Shown in pieces: positions 1-8,747 of a stretch of DNA of 34,769 nucleotides. A program made the translations under genes and the position numbers. The notes below the pieces were generated by a model. That model saw only the letters and a list, made by a program, of their open reading frames with translations. It searched no databases and had not been told where the DNA came from. The stretch is from Clostridia bacterium (GTDB lineage Bacteria > Bacillota > Sulfobacillia > SLMV01): positions 1 through 34,769 of the forward strand of contig SLMV01000001.1 of assembly GCA_007133365.1 (NCBI GenBank), in the 5' to 3' direction. Every line of letters begins with the position of its first letter. Position 1 is the stretch's first letter.

Positions 1-2
1 CT

Positions 3-362
3 GGGATACGCCCGCATCGAAAGTCCCTAAAGAGATTTAGGGACCGAGTACGGCAGATCACAAGCCGAAAGCGTGGTAGGTCAGTCAAGCAGATTCTCCG
101 CGAGCTGAAAGTGTTTACTGCAGGGTGGCTAGGATACTACTCCATTGGAAGCAGTGGAAGAAGATAAGCGCCAAGTTCGCTAATCTAAAACGGCTGAACA
201 TACCATAAAGATAAGGCTTGGGAATGGGCAAACACCCGTAAAGGATACTGGCGGATCGCTCACAGCTGGGTACTTACCAGATCACTCACAAATGAATACC
301 TCGCATCCATCGGATATGATGACATATCCGCAAGATACGAGGTGCTGCACTTAAGTCATTGA
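3..362 (+). pseudogene. 3' fragment of a group II intron reverse transcriptase/maturase, frameshifted and internally deleted, truncated by the window edge
   Basis: Three consecutive frames give intron RT C-terminal text: 3-145 'HRKSLKRFRDRVRQITSRKRGRSVKQILRELKVFTAGWLGYYSI', 146-205 'WKQWKKISAKFANLKRLNIP', 207-362 'KDKAWEWANTRKGYWRIAHSWVLTRSLTNEYLASIGYDDISARYEVLHLSH*'. Frame changes near 145 and 206. Confidence 0.88.
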
Positions 363-438
363 ACCGCCGTATACTGAACGGTACGTACGGTGGTGTGAGA
401 GGACGGTGCGTGAACTAATCACTCACCTCCTACTTGAT
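362..438 (+). ncRNA. Group II intron domain V and VI 3' end
   Basis: ACCGCCGTA (363-371) pairs with TACGGTGGT (386-394) around a GAAC apical region (domain V-like). GGTGcGTGA-ACTAA-TCACtCACC follows, with flanking GAGG/CCTC and the typical terminal CTACTTGAT (domain VI-like). Confidence 0.8.
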
Positions 439-462
439 TAATCAGAGAGGGGAAAGTTTGTC

Positions 463-1023
463 ATGCTCGAAGAAAAAAGGGCAATCAAACCGGGTACCTT
501 ATTGTTTCCTAATGCGGTCGTGCTCGTGAGTTGTTCGGATGGGGCTGATAAGGATAACATCATTACCATTGGCTGGCCTGGGGGAATTGGAGCGAGCCCT
601 CCGAGAATTGGCATACCCATCAAACGTCAGCGCTATTCTCACGGGTTAATCTGTAAGACACGAGAGTTTGTGGTAAATATTCCCACCAGCGATCAAATGC
701 ACGCGATTAACCACTGTGGGACAGTGAGTGGACGCAACCACGATAAGTACTTGGAGTGCAAGTTGGATCGGGTGGCGCCAACCAAGTTGAGATTTGCACC
801 TTCAATCGGTCAATGCCCAATCAGTTTGGAGTGCCGTGTGGAGGCGATTTGGGATATGGGGAGCCACGATTATTTCGTTGGCCGTATTGTTATTGCCCAT
901 GTCGCGGAAAATTGGCTCGGCAATGATAACCGTGTCCAAGTGCGGGCCGAACAATTAGTTGCGTTGGTGTCAGGAAACTACTATCGACTTAGCGAAGAGC
1001 AGGGGCGGTCAACTTATTCGTAA
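463..1023 (+). CDS. Flavin reductase family protein (FMN-binding split barrel, flavoredoxin-like)
   Basis: ORF of 186 aa with GAGAGGGG RBS upstream; 'NAVVLVSCSDGADKDNIITIGWPGGIGASPPRIGIPIKRQRYSHGLICKTREFVVNIPTSD' matches the flavin reductase-like pattern. Confidence 0.85.
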   Translation: MLEEKRAIKPGTLLFPNAVVLVSCSDGADKDNIITIGWPGGIGASPPRIGIPIKRQRYSHGLICKTREFVVNIPTSDQMHAINHCGTVSGRNHDKYLECKLDRVAPTKLRFAPSIGQCPISLECRVEAIWDMGSHDYFVGRIVIAHVAENWLGNDNRVQVRAEQLVALVSGNYYRLSEEQGRSTYS

Positions 1024-1076
1024 GAGAACAAAGGTTGTGAGGCCTTCGTAAGACCGGCATGAGATCATACGAAGCC

Positions 1077-1643
1077 CTATTCCGCAACAATTGTCATGGT
1101 GGGAAACCTAGTTGCAAGTGCCTTTAGAGTTTCGTCATGAACTTGTCTGGTGGCATCATCAAATAGGACGAACCGAATATGTCGTACCGACCTGAGTTTA
1201 CAAGCACTGGTTATGATCGTCGAAAGCGCGATTTGGGCAGCGCATTGCATGGGATAACCAAAGGCCCCGGTTGAAATTGCAGGGAAGGCCAAAGACCTCA
1301 GCCCATGCTCATCCGCACGTCGAAGGGATTCCCGATAGGCGCTTGCCAGGTTTTCTTCGGGGGCTTCGTCGTGGCCATATACGGGACCCAACGCGTGGAC
1401 GACGTATTGATTGGGAAGATCGAACGCCTCGGTAATGACCGCGTCTCCTGGCTGAATGGGGGCGAGGGGTTTGCATGCTTCAAAGAGCTCGGGACCGGCA
1501 GCCCGGTGGATGGCCCCGGCCACACCGCCGCCCGGTGCCAATTCAGCATTGGCCGCGTTGACCACGGCGTCCACGTCATCTTGTTTGGTGATATCACCCT
1601 TGATGCATTCGAGGGTAACGTCATCATGTATGGATGCGCGCAT
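1077..1643 (-). CDS. Macro domain protein, probable O-acetyl-ADP-ribose deacetylase
   Basis: 'IKGDITKQDDVDAVVNAANAELAPGGGVAGAIHRAAG' and 'AFPAISTGAFGYP' are macro-domain ADP-ribose-binding motifs. Confidence 0.92.
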   Translation of the reverse strand: MRASIHDDVTLECIKGDITKQDDVDAVVNAANAELAPGGGVAGAIHRAAGPELFEACKPLAPIQPGDAVITEAFDLPNQYVVHALGPVYGHDEAPEENLASAYRESLRRADEHGLRSLAFPAISTGAFGYPMQCAAQIALSTIITSACKLRSVRHIRFVLFDDATRQVHDETLKALATRFPTMTIVAE

Positions 1644-1746
1644 GATGCGCCTCCTTTCCTTGGTCTGTGAAAAGGGTCATAGCCTTCATTTTGTCCTTCG
1701 CGAAAGCATCTGCATTTCCTGGCGAAACGACAGGCAATCTTCCTTC

Positions 1747-2763
1747 TCAGTCTGGGGGATGAGCCAAACGGTGATGCGCTTCCTTTAACATGTCACGAAC
1801 AGGCAGCTGATAAGGGCAGCGCTCCTCGCAAAAGCCGCAATCCGTGCAATGGGTGAAATCAAAATCGAGCGCGGCGTACTGTTCGCAGGCCCAGTCTTTC
1901 GCGAAATACGACGTGTGGTAGCGGTCGTAACGAAAGATATCAAGGAGCTCTAACCCTCCGGGACAAGGGCTACAATACCCACAGCGCCGGCAAAATTTAT
2001 TGCCCAAAGCATCGACCTCTTCCTCGAGGTCGACTAAATCCTCATCCGAAAGCGTGATGTCCTCGTTTGAAATGGTGACGTTTTCTTCAACCTGCTCGAT
2101 GCTATCCATGCCCGGGATGGCGGTCGTGACCAGCTGTGAAAGCACATATCGTAGCGCCTGAGCCGGCGATTTTAGTAGGCCGCCACAAAGGGGTTTCATC
2201 ACGATAATCCCGAGGTCATAGCGGTTTGCGACCGGCAGACTGTCCTTAAAGAGGGGAGCGTCAATGATATTGAACGGAACTTGAACGACATCGAACCGGT
2301 TGGTTTCAATCGCAGGGATGATGGCTTGGGGACGATGGCCACTAAACCCGATATGGCCGATTTTACCGGCTTCTTTTGCCTTTACCATCCCCTCCAACGC
2401 TCCACCTGGAGCCTGAATGGGATCGAGATCGTCTTCTCTAAGATCGTGGAATTGGTACACGGCAATGTGATCGGTTTGGAGACGTTTCAGGCTCTCATCG
2501 ATGGCCTTTGTCATGGCGCTTGCGCTTTGAGCACGGGACTTGCTGGCCAAATGTATTTCACCCGAAAATTGCCTGAGGGCCTGGCCGATCATGGCCTCGC
2601 TCTCGCCGTAAGATTGGGCAGTGTCCACAAAATTAATGCCCAGCTCGAACGCATGGCGTAATACGGAAATGGCATCGGCAAAAGGAATTCGGTTGATGGT
2701 GACGCCACCAAAACCCAGCATTGAAACCATAAGATCTGTGCGACCCAGGCGACGATAGTGCAT
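1747..2763 (-). CDS. Aldo/keto reductase with C-terminal Fe-S cluster motifs
   Basis: N-terminal AKR motifs (MHYRRLGRTDLMVSMLGFGG, FVDTAQSYGESEAMIG). C-terminal 'CRRCGYCSPCPGG' and 'CTDCGFCEERCPYQLPVRDML'. Confidence 0.9.
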   Translation of the reverse strand: MHYRRLGRTDLMVSMLGFGGVTINRIPFADAISVLRHAFELGINFVDTAQSYGESEAMIGQALRQFSGEIHLASKSRAQSASAMTKAIDESLKRLQTDHIAVYQFHDLREDDLDPIQAPGGALEGMVKAKEAGKIGHIGFSGHRPQAIIPAIETNRFDVVQVPFNIIDAPLFKDSLPVANRYDLGIIVMKPLCGGLLKSPAQALRYVLSQLVTTAIPGMDSIEQVEENVTISNEDITLSDEDLVDLEEEVDALGNKFCRRCGYCSPCPGGLELLDIFRYDRYHTSYFAKDWACEQYAALDFDFTHCTDCGFCEERCPYQLPVRDMLKEAHHRLAHPPD

Positions 2764-3175
2764 TTAAACGGTCCTCTCCACATAAAGGTGAGCGGTTGAA
2801 TCAAACCAATGTTGTAATCCAACCCTATAAACTTCGCGATTTTTCGGAGAGTTCCTTTCGGCGAGGGATGAGCTGGATGCAGGAAGGTTTCTGGGATGAA
2901 AAAGGTTTCATTTGATGGGCGATGTATCGTCGAATTTTGAGAACGGTACCCGATCCGGAAGGAGTCCCGGAATGCTTCGTCAAAAAGAGAAGGCGGAGGA
3001 AGCGGCGGATCGATGGCCAATTCTCTAGTTAGAGCCAAGCGCTCTTTCGTTTTTTGTGATGCGCTTTTGGTTTTTCGAGAGGATCCGCCTTTTTAGGAGC
3101 GACGACTTTCGTCGGACCCCAATTGGGTCAGGATGTCATTGGCGGCAAAATGATGAGGTGAAAGGGGTAAGGGTG

Positions 3176-3994
3176 ATGGAATTCAATGATTTGACGGTGA
3201 TGATCACCGGTGCTGCCGGATTATTGGGCCGGGCGTCGGCGCGCTCCTTTGCCCAGGCCGGTGCACGCGTTCTTCTTTTCGACTGCGACCCAAGCGGGCT
3301 CGACAATTACGTGCGATCCTTAAAGGAAGCCGGATTGGAGCGGGTGCTTGGCATGGTTGGGGATGTGCGGAGTGCTTCCTCCATTCAGTCGGCGTTGGCG
3401 ACGCTTCCGGCGGCTTGGCGCCCCGTGCGCATCCTGGTCAATTTCGCCGGCTTTCCGAAGAACACTCCGTTCCTCGAAATTTCGGAGTCCGAGTGGAACG
3501 AGGTGTTCGACGTTAACGTCAAAGGCACGTTTCTAACGTGCCAGGCGATAGCGAACAACCTCGCTGAGTCGGGATGTTCGGGGGCAATTGTGAACATATC
3601 TTCCATTGCGGCGATGTCAGCCCGGCCGGGAAGTGTGCACTATAGCGCTTCAAAAGCGGCGGTATCGATGCTGACCGAGACCCTCGCCCTCGATCTTGCA
3701 CCGTATAATATTCGAGTCAATGCGGTGGCGCCGGGTGTTGTCTTGGATCGGGTGATCGATCAATCGGAGGCGGATTCATTAACCAATCGATACGAGCGAG
3801 AGACGGTATCGGCTGTTCCCCTTGGGCGCACCGGTGATCCGGCGGAAGTGGCCGAAGCGGTGTTGTTTTTGGCAAGTGAACGGCGAGCCGGTTGGATCAC
3901 CGGCACCGTGCTTTCGGTGACCGGGGGGATGCACTGTGGCCGAACCACCCAGTCGGTGGGCGGATCCTTAACGTCGGAGGAGGACCATTGCTGA
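3176..3994 (+). CDS. SDR family NAD(P)-dependent oxidoreductase
   Basis: 'VMITGAAGLLGRASA' nucleotide-binding motif, 'NFAG', 'YSASKAA' catalytic YxxxK, 'ITGTVLSVTGG'. The listed ORF starts at 3056; ATG 3176 immediately precedes the SDR fold. Confidence 0.92.
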   Translation: MEFNDLTVMITGAAGLLGRASARSFAQAGARVLLFDCDPSGLDNYVRSLKEAGLERVLGMVGDVRSASSIQSALATLPAAWRPVRILVNFAGFPKNTPFLEISESEWNEVFDVNVKGTFLTCQAIANNLAESGCSGAIVNISSIAAMSARPGSVHYSASKAAVSMLTETLALDLAPYNIRVNAVAPGVVLDRVIDQSEADSLTNRYERETVSAVPLGRTGDPAEVAEAVLFLASERRAGWITGTVLSVTGGMHCGRTTQSVGGSLTSEEDHC

Positions 3995-4006
3995 GGAGGA
4001 AGACCC

Positions 4007-5644
4007 GTGCCCAAATACCGTGACCAGCTTTTGACCAACGCCACGGTCCGAACCTTTAATCAAACCGACCAAACCCATGAGGCGATTTTCATATCAAATC
4101 AGCGCATCCGGGCGGTGGGATCCATCGATGATCTACAAAATGCGCTCCCAAATCGGTCCGATACCGAAATCATTGATCTTGCGGGACGTACCCTGATACC
4201 CGGCCTGGTTGATGCCCACGTGCATATGGCTTCGACGGCTTGGAACCATTGGGATGTCGACTGCCGGGACACCTATGATCCGACCCTCACCTCGAACGGC
4301 GCCATCGCGCGAAAATTAAAAGAGGAAAGTCGGACGATTGTCCCGGGTCGATGGATCATCGGCATGGGAAGTCCTTTGCAAGAAAGTCGTTTGAAGGAAG
4401 GCCGTTTACCAGACCGACATCAATTGGACCGAGCATGCCCGGATCATCCCGCGTTTATCTTGTTTGGCGCTTACGCCCTATCCGCCAACACCCGCGCGCT
4501 TTGTGAGTCGGGACTCTGGCGCGAAGCGGGGAAATGGCCTCATCACCTTCTCGAACGCGAGCCGGAAACCGGATATCCCAGTGGGATTGTCCGTAAGGCG
4601 GCCGGCCAGGCGCTTCGGCGCTTGATTTCCAGCCCGACCGAAGCGGAGGCGGAGCAAAATCTTCGTGAGTATATGTATCAGGCGGCCAGCCGGGGGATCA
4701 CGACGGTTCATGATTTCTTAAGCGAACCCAAAGAGCTGGTGCTTTATCAACGGTTGGCCCACAAGGGACGCCTGCCGATACGCGTCCAACTTATTATCAA
4801 AATTCACGACTCGGGGTTCCCGGCGGATCTCTTCCTAAGGGGGAAGGGTCCGCCGGACTTACAGCATCCCGATCTTTTCGTCGCCGCCGCAAAAATCAGC
4901 GTTGACGGTGGGTTCACCGGCGGTGAGGCGGCCTTCTATGAAAACGAAGGCGAGGCACATCTTCGCCTTTGCCCGGATGAATTGAATCGATTGGTCGCGG
5001 CTCATCACCAAAAAGGGGTTCGGTTGGCGCTGCATGCATTTGGGGATCGGGCGGCCGATCTCGTCCTGGCGGCGTTCGATGCGGTGGAATCAAAATGGAG
5101 GTTAAAGACGCTCCAACATCGGGTCGAACATATGGGAAATTGGTGCTTTGATGCGGATCGCCGTCGCGCAGCCAAACGTTTGCATGTGATGCCGGTCCCG
5201 AATCCGGCACTGATGTACTTCTTGGGCGATTATGCCCGCCAAAGCCTTACACCCCGACAAAACCAAGCGGCTTTCAATCTGGGTTCGATGCGACGAGACG
5301 GCCTGTCGATCGCCGGGGGATCGGACGCTTTTTCTTATTGGCCGGCGGATGTCCTTCGCGACCTATATCCTGTGGTATGGCGCAAAAGTGAAGCGGGGAC
5401 GGTAATGGGGGGTGAAGAAGCATTGTCGATTAAGGGGGCGCTTCGAGCCCAAACCGTCGGGGCGGCCGCGCTCGGGAAAAGGGCCCAACGAAGCGGTCAG
5501 TTACAACCGGGTTTCGATGCCGATTTGACCCTCCTTAGTCATGATCCGTTCGACAATCATCACTTGGATCCTCGATCGATCGAGGTGGAGGGAACCATGG
5601 TAGGGGGAAAGTGGGTCACCGATCCTCCGTACCGTTTGAATTAG
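4007..5644 (+). CDS. Amidohydrolase family protein (YtcJ-like, amidohydrolase 3)
   Basis: 545 aa; 'GRTLIPGLVDAHVHM', 'VDGGFTGGEAAFYENE', 'LHAFGDRAADLVLAAFD', 'RVEHM', 'GGSDAF', C-terminal 'GFDADLTLLSHDPF'. GTG start with a GAGGAGG RBS. Confidence 0.9.
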   Translation: MPKYRDQLLTNATVRTFNQTDQTHEAIFISNQRIRAVGSIDDLQNALPNRSDTEIIDLAGRTLIPGLVDAHVHMASTAWNHWDVDCRDTYDPTLTSNGAIARKLKEESRTIVPGRWIIGMGSPLQESRLKEGRLPDRHQLDRACPDHPAFILFGAYALSANTRALCESGLWREAGKWPHHLLEREPETGYPSGIVRKAAGQALRRLISSPTEAEAEQNLREYMYQAASRGITTVHDFLSEPKELVLYQRLAHKGRLPIRVQLIIKIHDSGFPADLFLRGKGPPDLQHPDLFVAAAKISVDGGFTGGEAAFYENEGEAHLRLCPDELNRLVAAHHQKGVRLALHAFGDRAADLVLAAFDAVESKWRLKTLQHRVEHMGNWCFDADRRRAAKRLHVMPVPNPALMYFLGDYARQSLTPRQNQAAFNLGSMRRDGLSIAGGSDAFSYWPADVLRDLYPVVWRKSEAGTVMGGEEALSIKGALRAQTVGAAALGKRAQRSGQLQPGFDADLTLLSHDPFDNHHLDPRSIEVEGTMVGGKWVTDPPYRLN

Positions 5645-6704
5645 AGGATGGCGCCTTCGCATCCGACGGGGCTTCAAATCGGTAAGAGGATGTGAGGGGG
5701 GCGTCCGCTTCTTTTGAGGGGGTCCGCCCGATCATCAGGCCGGTGGCGCCGGCGGAGAGGACGAGCGGGAACCAGAAGGTGATCAACCGCGTGGTTAAGG
5801 CGATGGCCAATCCTTGTGGCAGGGTGAGGCCCTCGAGGGTGAGAAGAAGGGCCATGACTCCTTCGAACGAACCCAGTCCTCCGGGTGACAGGGGAACCAT
5901 GCTGACGAGATAGGCCGTATAGGTGGCAAAAGCCACCGTCTGGATCCCCACCGGATATCCGAGCATCCCAGTCACGATCATCACCTTTACCGGGTAAAGC
6001 ACCCAGATGATGAGAGAAATCGTCAGCAGTCCGGACCGTTCGCGGGCGTTGGTCAAGACCCGGGCGTACCCTAGCGCGTCCTCTAAAAAGCGTTGGATGC
6101 GCCGGAGATACCATCCGATCTTTTGCGGGAGCGCAAGCGGGAGGGGCGATGTTTGAGCATGAGGTCGGGCATGGTCGTTGCTTTTGGGCTTTCGGGGGCG
6201 AAGCAAAAGGGTGAGGCCGGCGAAGACGACAAAAAGTGCGATGAACGCGGCAAAACTATAGGCGGGCATCGCGACATGGCGTCCCACCGAGACAAGCACC
6301 ACGCCGCATAGCAAGACGAATGGCAAAAGCGAGAGATATTTGTGCGTGAGCATGGCACCGACCAATGCCTGGTGGGACAGCCCGGTTGCAACCCGAAGCA
6401 AATAGATTTTGGCGGCTTCTCCGCCCAGTTTGACGGAGGGGGTGATGCTTTCGACAAATTGACTGGCCAGATGAATGCCGAAAACTTGGGCGAAGGGAAG
6501 CGTAGCGCGAAGCTTTTTCAACAGAAAATGCCACTGGTAAGCGGTTAACCCCAGGGTAAAGGTCTGAAGTGCGGCTAATCCCACCAGGGTGAGCGGATGA
6601 ATGTTCCGCAATGAGCTTGCGACTTCATCCCACCCCCAAAAGATGACCAACGCCACGATGATCAATATTCCGAGCAACCATAACAGCGGACGCCGAATCC
6701 GCAT
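5616..6704 (-). CDS. Lysylphosphatidylglycerol synthase transmembrane / UPF0104 (AglD-like) family membrane protein
   Basis: Multi-TM protein; 'LPFAQVFGIHLASQFVESITPSVKLGGEAAKIYLL' and 'PLSPGGLGSFEGVMALLL' are typical of this family. ATG 6704 is preceded on the minus strand by GGGGAGGGG, so it is a likelier start than 6725. Confidence 0.85.
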   Translation of the reverse strand: MRIRRPLLWLLGILIIVALVIFWGWDEVASSLRNIHPLTLVGLAALQTFTLGLTAYQWHFLLKKLRATLPFAQVFGIHLASQFVESITPSVKLGGEAAKIYLLRVATGLSHQALVGAMLTHKYLSLLPFVLLCGVVLVSVGRHVAMPAYSFAAFIALFVVFAGLTLLLRPRKPKSNDHARPHAQTSPLPLALPQKIGWYLRRIQRFLEDALGYARVLTNARERSGLLTISLIIWVLYPVKVMIVTGMLGYPVGIQTVAFATYTAYLVSMVPLSPGGLGSFEGVMALLLTLEGLTLPQGLAIALTTRLITFWFPLVLSAGATGLMIGRTPSKEADAPLTSSYRFEAPSDAKAPSSNSNGTEDR

Positions 6705-6815
6705 CGAACCCCTCCCCTTTTTCAAACGACAAATGATTCCGAGTGATCCTAGGGTTAACTTTAAACTGATTAAACGGGCTCTCTTGATGAGGGTCGTTCA
6801 GCAATCCTTGTCAGT

Positions 6816-6830
6816 TGATAATCATTTTCA
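6816..6830. promoter_or_regulatory. Candidate Fur-type box (7-1-7 palindrome)
   Basis: TGATAATCATTTTCA matches the Bacillus 7-1-7 Fur consensus TGATAATNATTATCA except at one position. Confidence 0.55.
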
Positions 6831-6833
6831 TTT

Positions 6834-6862
6834 AATATAGGCCTTCGCCATTTTGTTGTCAA
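6834..6862 (-). promoter_or_regulatory. Predicted sigma-A promoter for the LPG-synthase-like gene
   Basis: Minus strand reads TTGACA (6862-6857), exactly 17 nt, TATATT (6839-6834). Confidence 0.7.
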
Positions 6863-6875
6863 TGCGACGCATGAC

Positions 6876-6907
6876 TTGACATACTCATGCTAATATAGGA
6901 ATATAGC
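6876..6907 (+). promoter_or_regulatory. Candidate ArsR-operon promoter/operator
   Basis: TTGACA at 6876-6881, TAATATAGG at 6891-6899 and AATATAGC at 6900-6907, just upstream of the ArsR start. The -10 assignment is ambiguous. Confidence 0.45.
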
Positions 6908-6928
6908 GATGGAAAAGGGGGTGGTGCG

Positions 6929-7258
6929 ATGGAACTTTACCAAGCGCGAGCGGAGTTGACCAAGGCGATGGCTCATCCCATCCGGCTCGCCATCATCGAT
7001 ATTCTCGATCAAAAGGGTCCCCAATGCGTGGCGGATCTGACGGCGTTACTACCGGTAGGCCAGCCGACGGTTTCGAAGCATTTAAGCATCCTAAAAGCCG
7101 CCGGGATCCTTCATTACCGAAAAGAAGGGTTGAAGGCGGTCTACTTCATCCGAACGCCCTGCATTGCCGACCTATTTAAATGCTTGGATAACGCATTGGC
7201 GGAGGATCTTCGTCAAAAGCAAAACGTGTGGGGGAAGGATCTGGAGGGTTTGAAGTGA
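6929..7258 (+). CDS. ArsR-family winged-helix transcriptional regulator
   Basis: 'AMAHPIRLAIIDILDQKGPQCVADLTALLPVGQPTVSKHLSILKAAGILHYRKEGLKAVYFI' HTH; cysteines at PQC and TPC...LFKC. Confidence 0.93.
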   Translation: MELYQARAELTKAMAHPIRLAIIDILDQKGPQCVADLTALLPVGQPTVSKHLSILKAAGILHYRKEGLKAVYFIRTPCIADLFKCLDNALAEDLRQKQNVWGKDLEGLK

Positions 7259-8430
7259 CCGATACGCAGCGCAAACTTCTTTGGTTTGTCGGAGTTTTCA
7301 TCGTCATCTATCTCATGCCGCTGGATCTTCCGGTTTTGCAACGCTCCATTGTTGAAGCGTTTCACATGCTTCAGGAGTATGCTCGGGAACACGTATTGTT
7401 TTGTCTGATTCCCGCGTTTTTCATCGCCGGGGCCATCGCCAATTTCATCTCGCAGCAGTCGGTGATTCGATACTTTGGTGGCCAGGCCCCCAAGTGGTTG
7501 TCGTATTCAATCGCGTCGGTATCGGGGACGGTTTTGGCGGTGTGCTCGTGTACGGTATTGCCCTTGTTTGCCGGTATTTATCGCCGGGGAGCGGGCATTG
7601 GCCCGGCGACAGCCTTCCTTTATTCCGGTCCGGCCATCAATATATTGGCAATCATTTTGACCGCCCGCGTTCTCGGGTGGCAGTTGGGTTTGGCTCGGGC
7701 CATTGGAGCGGTTGTTTTCGCGTTGGTCATTGGAATGTTGATGTCGTTTATCTGTCGGCAAGAAGAGGCTGAACGGACCGCTCAGGCCCAAGAGATGCCG
7801 ATGGATGATGAAGAGCCGCGTTCGCCCCTTCAAAATTTGGCGTATTTCGTCACCATGATTCTTATTCTGATATTTGCCACGTGGGGTGAACCCGAGCAAG
7901 TGGCGGGCATATGGCAGACCGTCTTTTCCATCAAGTGGTGGATCGTCATTGCGTTGTTGGCCCTGCTGGCGATTATGTTGAAGAATTGGTTTGATCGGGG
8001 AGAACTCCGATCGTGGGTGGGCTCGACCTGGGAGTTCGCCGAACAGATCCTCCCCCTATTGTTCGCTGGTGTGCTGATTGCTGGCTTTCTCATGGGCCGG
8101 CCGGGTGTCGATGCGGGTTTGATCCCGGCCGAATGGGTGGCCCGCTGGGTAGGCGGCAGCGGGCTCGGTGCTAACGTCATTGCATCGGTGGTCGGGGCGT
8201 TGATGTACTTTGCCACTTTGACGGAAGTCCCCATCATGCAAGGTCTCATTGGTTTGGGAATGGGACCGGGCCCGGCATTGGCCCTGCTTTTGGCGGGTCC
8301 GGCCTTGAGCCTTCCCAATATGCTGGTGATTCGCAGCGTACTCGGAACCCGAAAGACGTTGATTTTTGTCGCACTGGTGGTGGTCATGGCAACGTTGGCA
8401 GGACTCATTTATGGCAACCTGGTGATTTAA
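7255..8430 (+). CDS. Permease (UPF0718/DUF318, YraQ/ArsP-like)
   Basis: Multi-TM; 'AVCSCTVLPLFAGIYRRGAGIGPATAFLYSGPAINILAIILTARVLG' is characteristic. GTG 7255 overlaps the ArsR stop (GTGA). The listed ORF starts at 7228. Confidence 0.88.
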   Translation: MTDTQRKLLWFVGVFIVIYLMPLDLPVLQRSIVEAFHMLQEYAREHVLFCLIPAFFIAGAIANFISQQSVIRYFGGQAPKWLSYSIASVSGTVLAVCSCTVLPLFAGIYRRGAGIGPATAFLYSGPAINILAIILTARVLGWQLGLARAIGAVVFALVIGMLMSFICRQEEAERTAQAQEMPMDDEEPRSPLQNLAYFVTMILILIFATWGEPEQVAGIWQTVFSIKWWIVIALLALLAIMLKNWFDRGELRSWVGSTWEFAEQILPLLFAGVLIAGFLMGRPGVDAGLIPAEWVARWVGGSGLGANVIASVVGALMYFATLTEVPIMQGLIGLGMGPGPALALLLAGPALSLPNMLVIRSVLGTRKTLIFVALVVVMATLAGLIYGNLVI

Positions 8431-8448
8431 CCATAAGGAGGGTGACAA

Positions 8449-8685
8449 ATGAAGATTGAAGTATTGGGATCCGGCTGTCCGAAATGCGCCAAGACGGAGA
8501 AAATAATCGCTCAAGTGGTGGAAAAACTCGGACTTGATGCTAAAATTGAAAAAGTAACGGATATTAATGCAATCATTGATCGCGGGGTCATGTTGACCCC
8601 CGCGGTGGCAATTGATGGCGACGTGAAAATTGAAGGCAAAGTGCCGACCCCCGAAGAGGTTCAGGGTATTTTGACGTCGGACTGA
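8449..8685 (+). CDS. Small thioredoxin-like protein (TM0996/MTH895 glutaredoxin-like family)
   Basis: 'MKIEVLGSGCPKCAKTEKIIAQVVEKLGLDAKIEKVTD' with CPKC active site and 'GVMLTPAVAIDGDVKIEGKVPTPEEV'; AAGGAGGGTG RBS. Confidence 0.93.
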   Translation: MKIEVLGSGCPKCAKTEKIIAQVVEKLGLDAKIEKVTDINAIIDRGVMLTPAVAIDGDVKIEGKVPTPEEVQGILTSD

Positions 8686-8747
8686 GCGATCCGGGGGCGT
8701 AAGATCCGTTGGCAATATGGCATTTTCGCTTGCTCGCGTGATCAATC

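Noticed and set aside
1-362. Retron or diversity-generating retroelement RT
   Set aside because: The C-terminal maturase-like text plus domain V/VI-like hairpins identify a group II intron; no variable repeat/template repeat or msr/msd structure is visible.
1077-1643. Macro-domain protein as a DarTG-type toxin-antitoxin antitoxin
   Set aside because: No DarT-like ADP-ribosyltransferase is adjacent; it reads as a stand-alone macro-domain hydrolase.
2589-3038. 149-aa ORF upstream of the aldo/keto reductase
   Set aside because: Overlaps the start of the reductase in another frame on the same strand; proline-rich text without family motifs.
7830-8408. 192-aa minus-strand ORF antisense to the permease
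   Set aside because: Shadow ORF over a clearly recognisable permease; low-complexity A/P/R/T-rich translation with no family motif.
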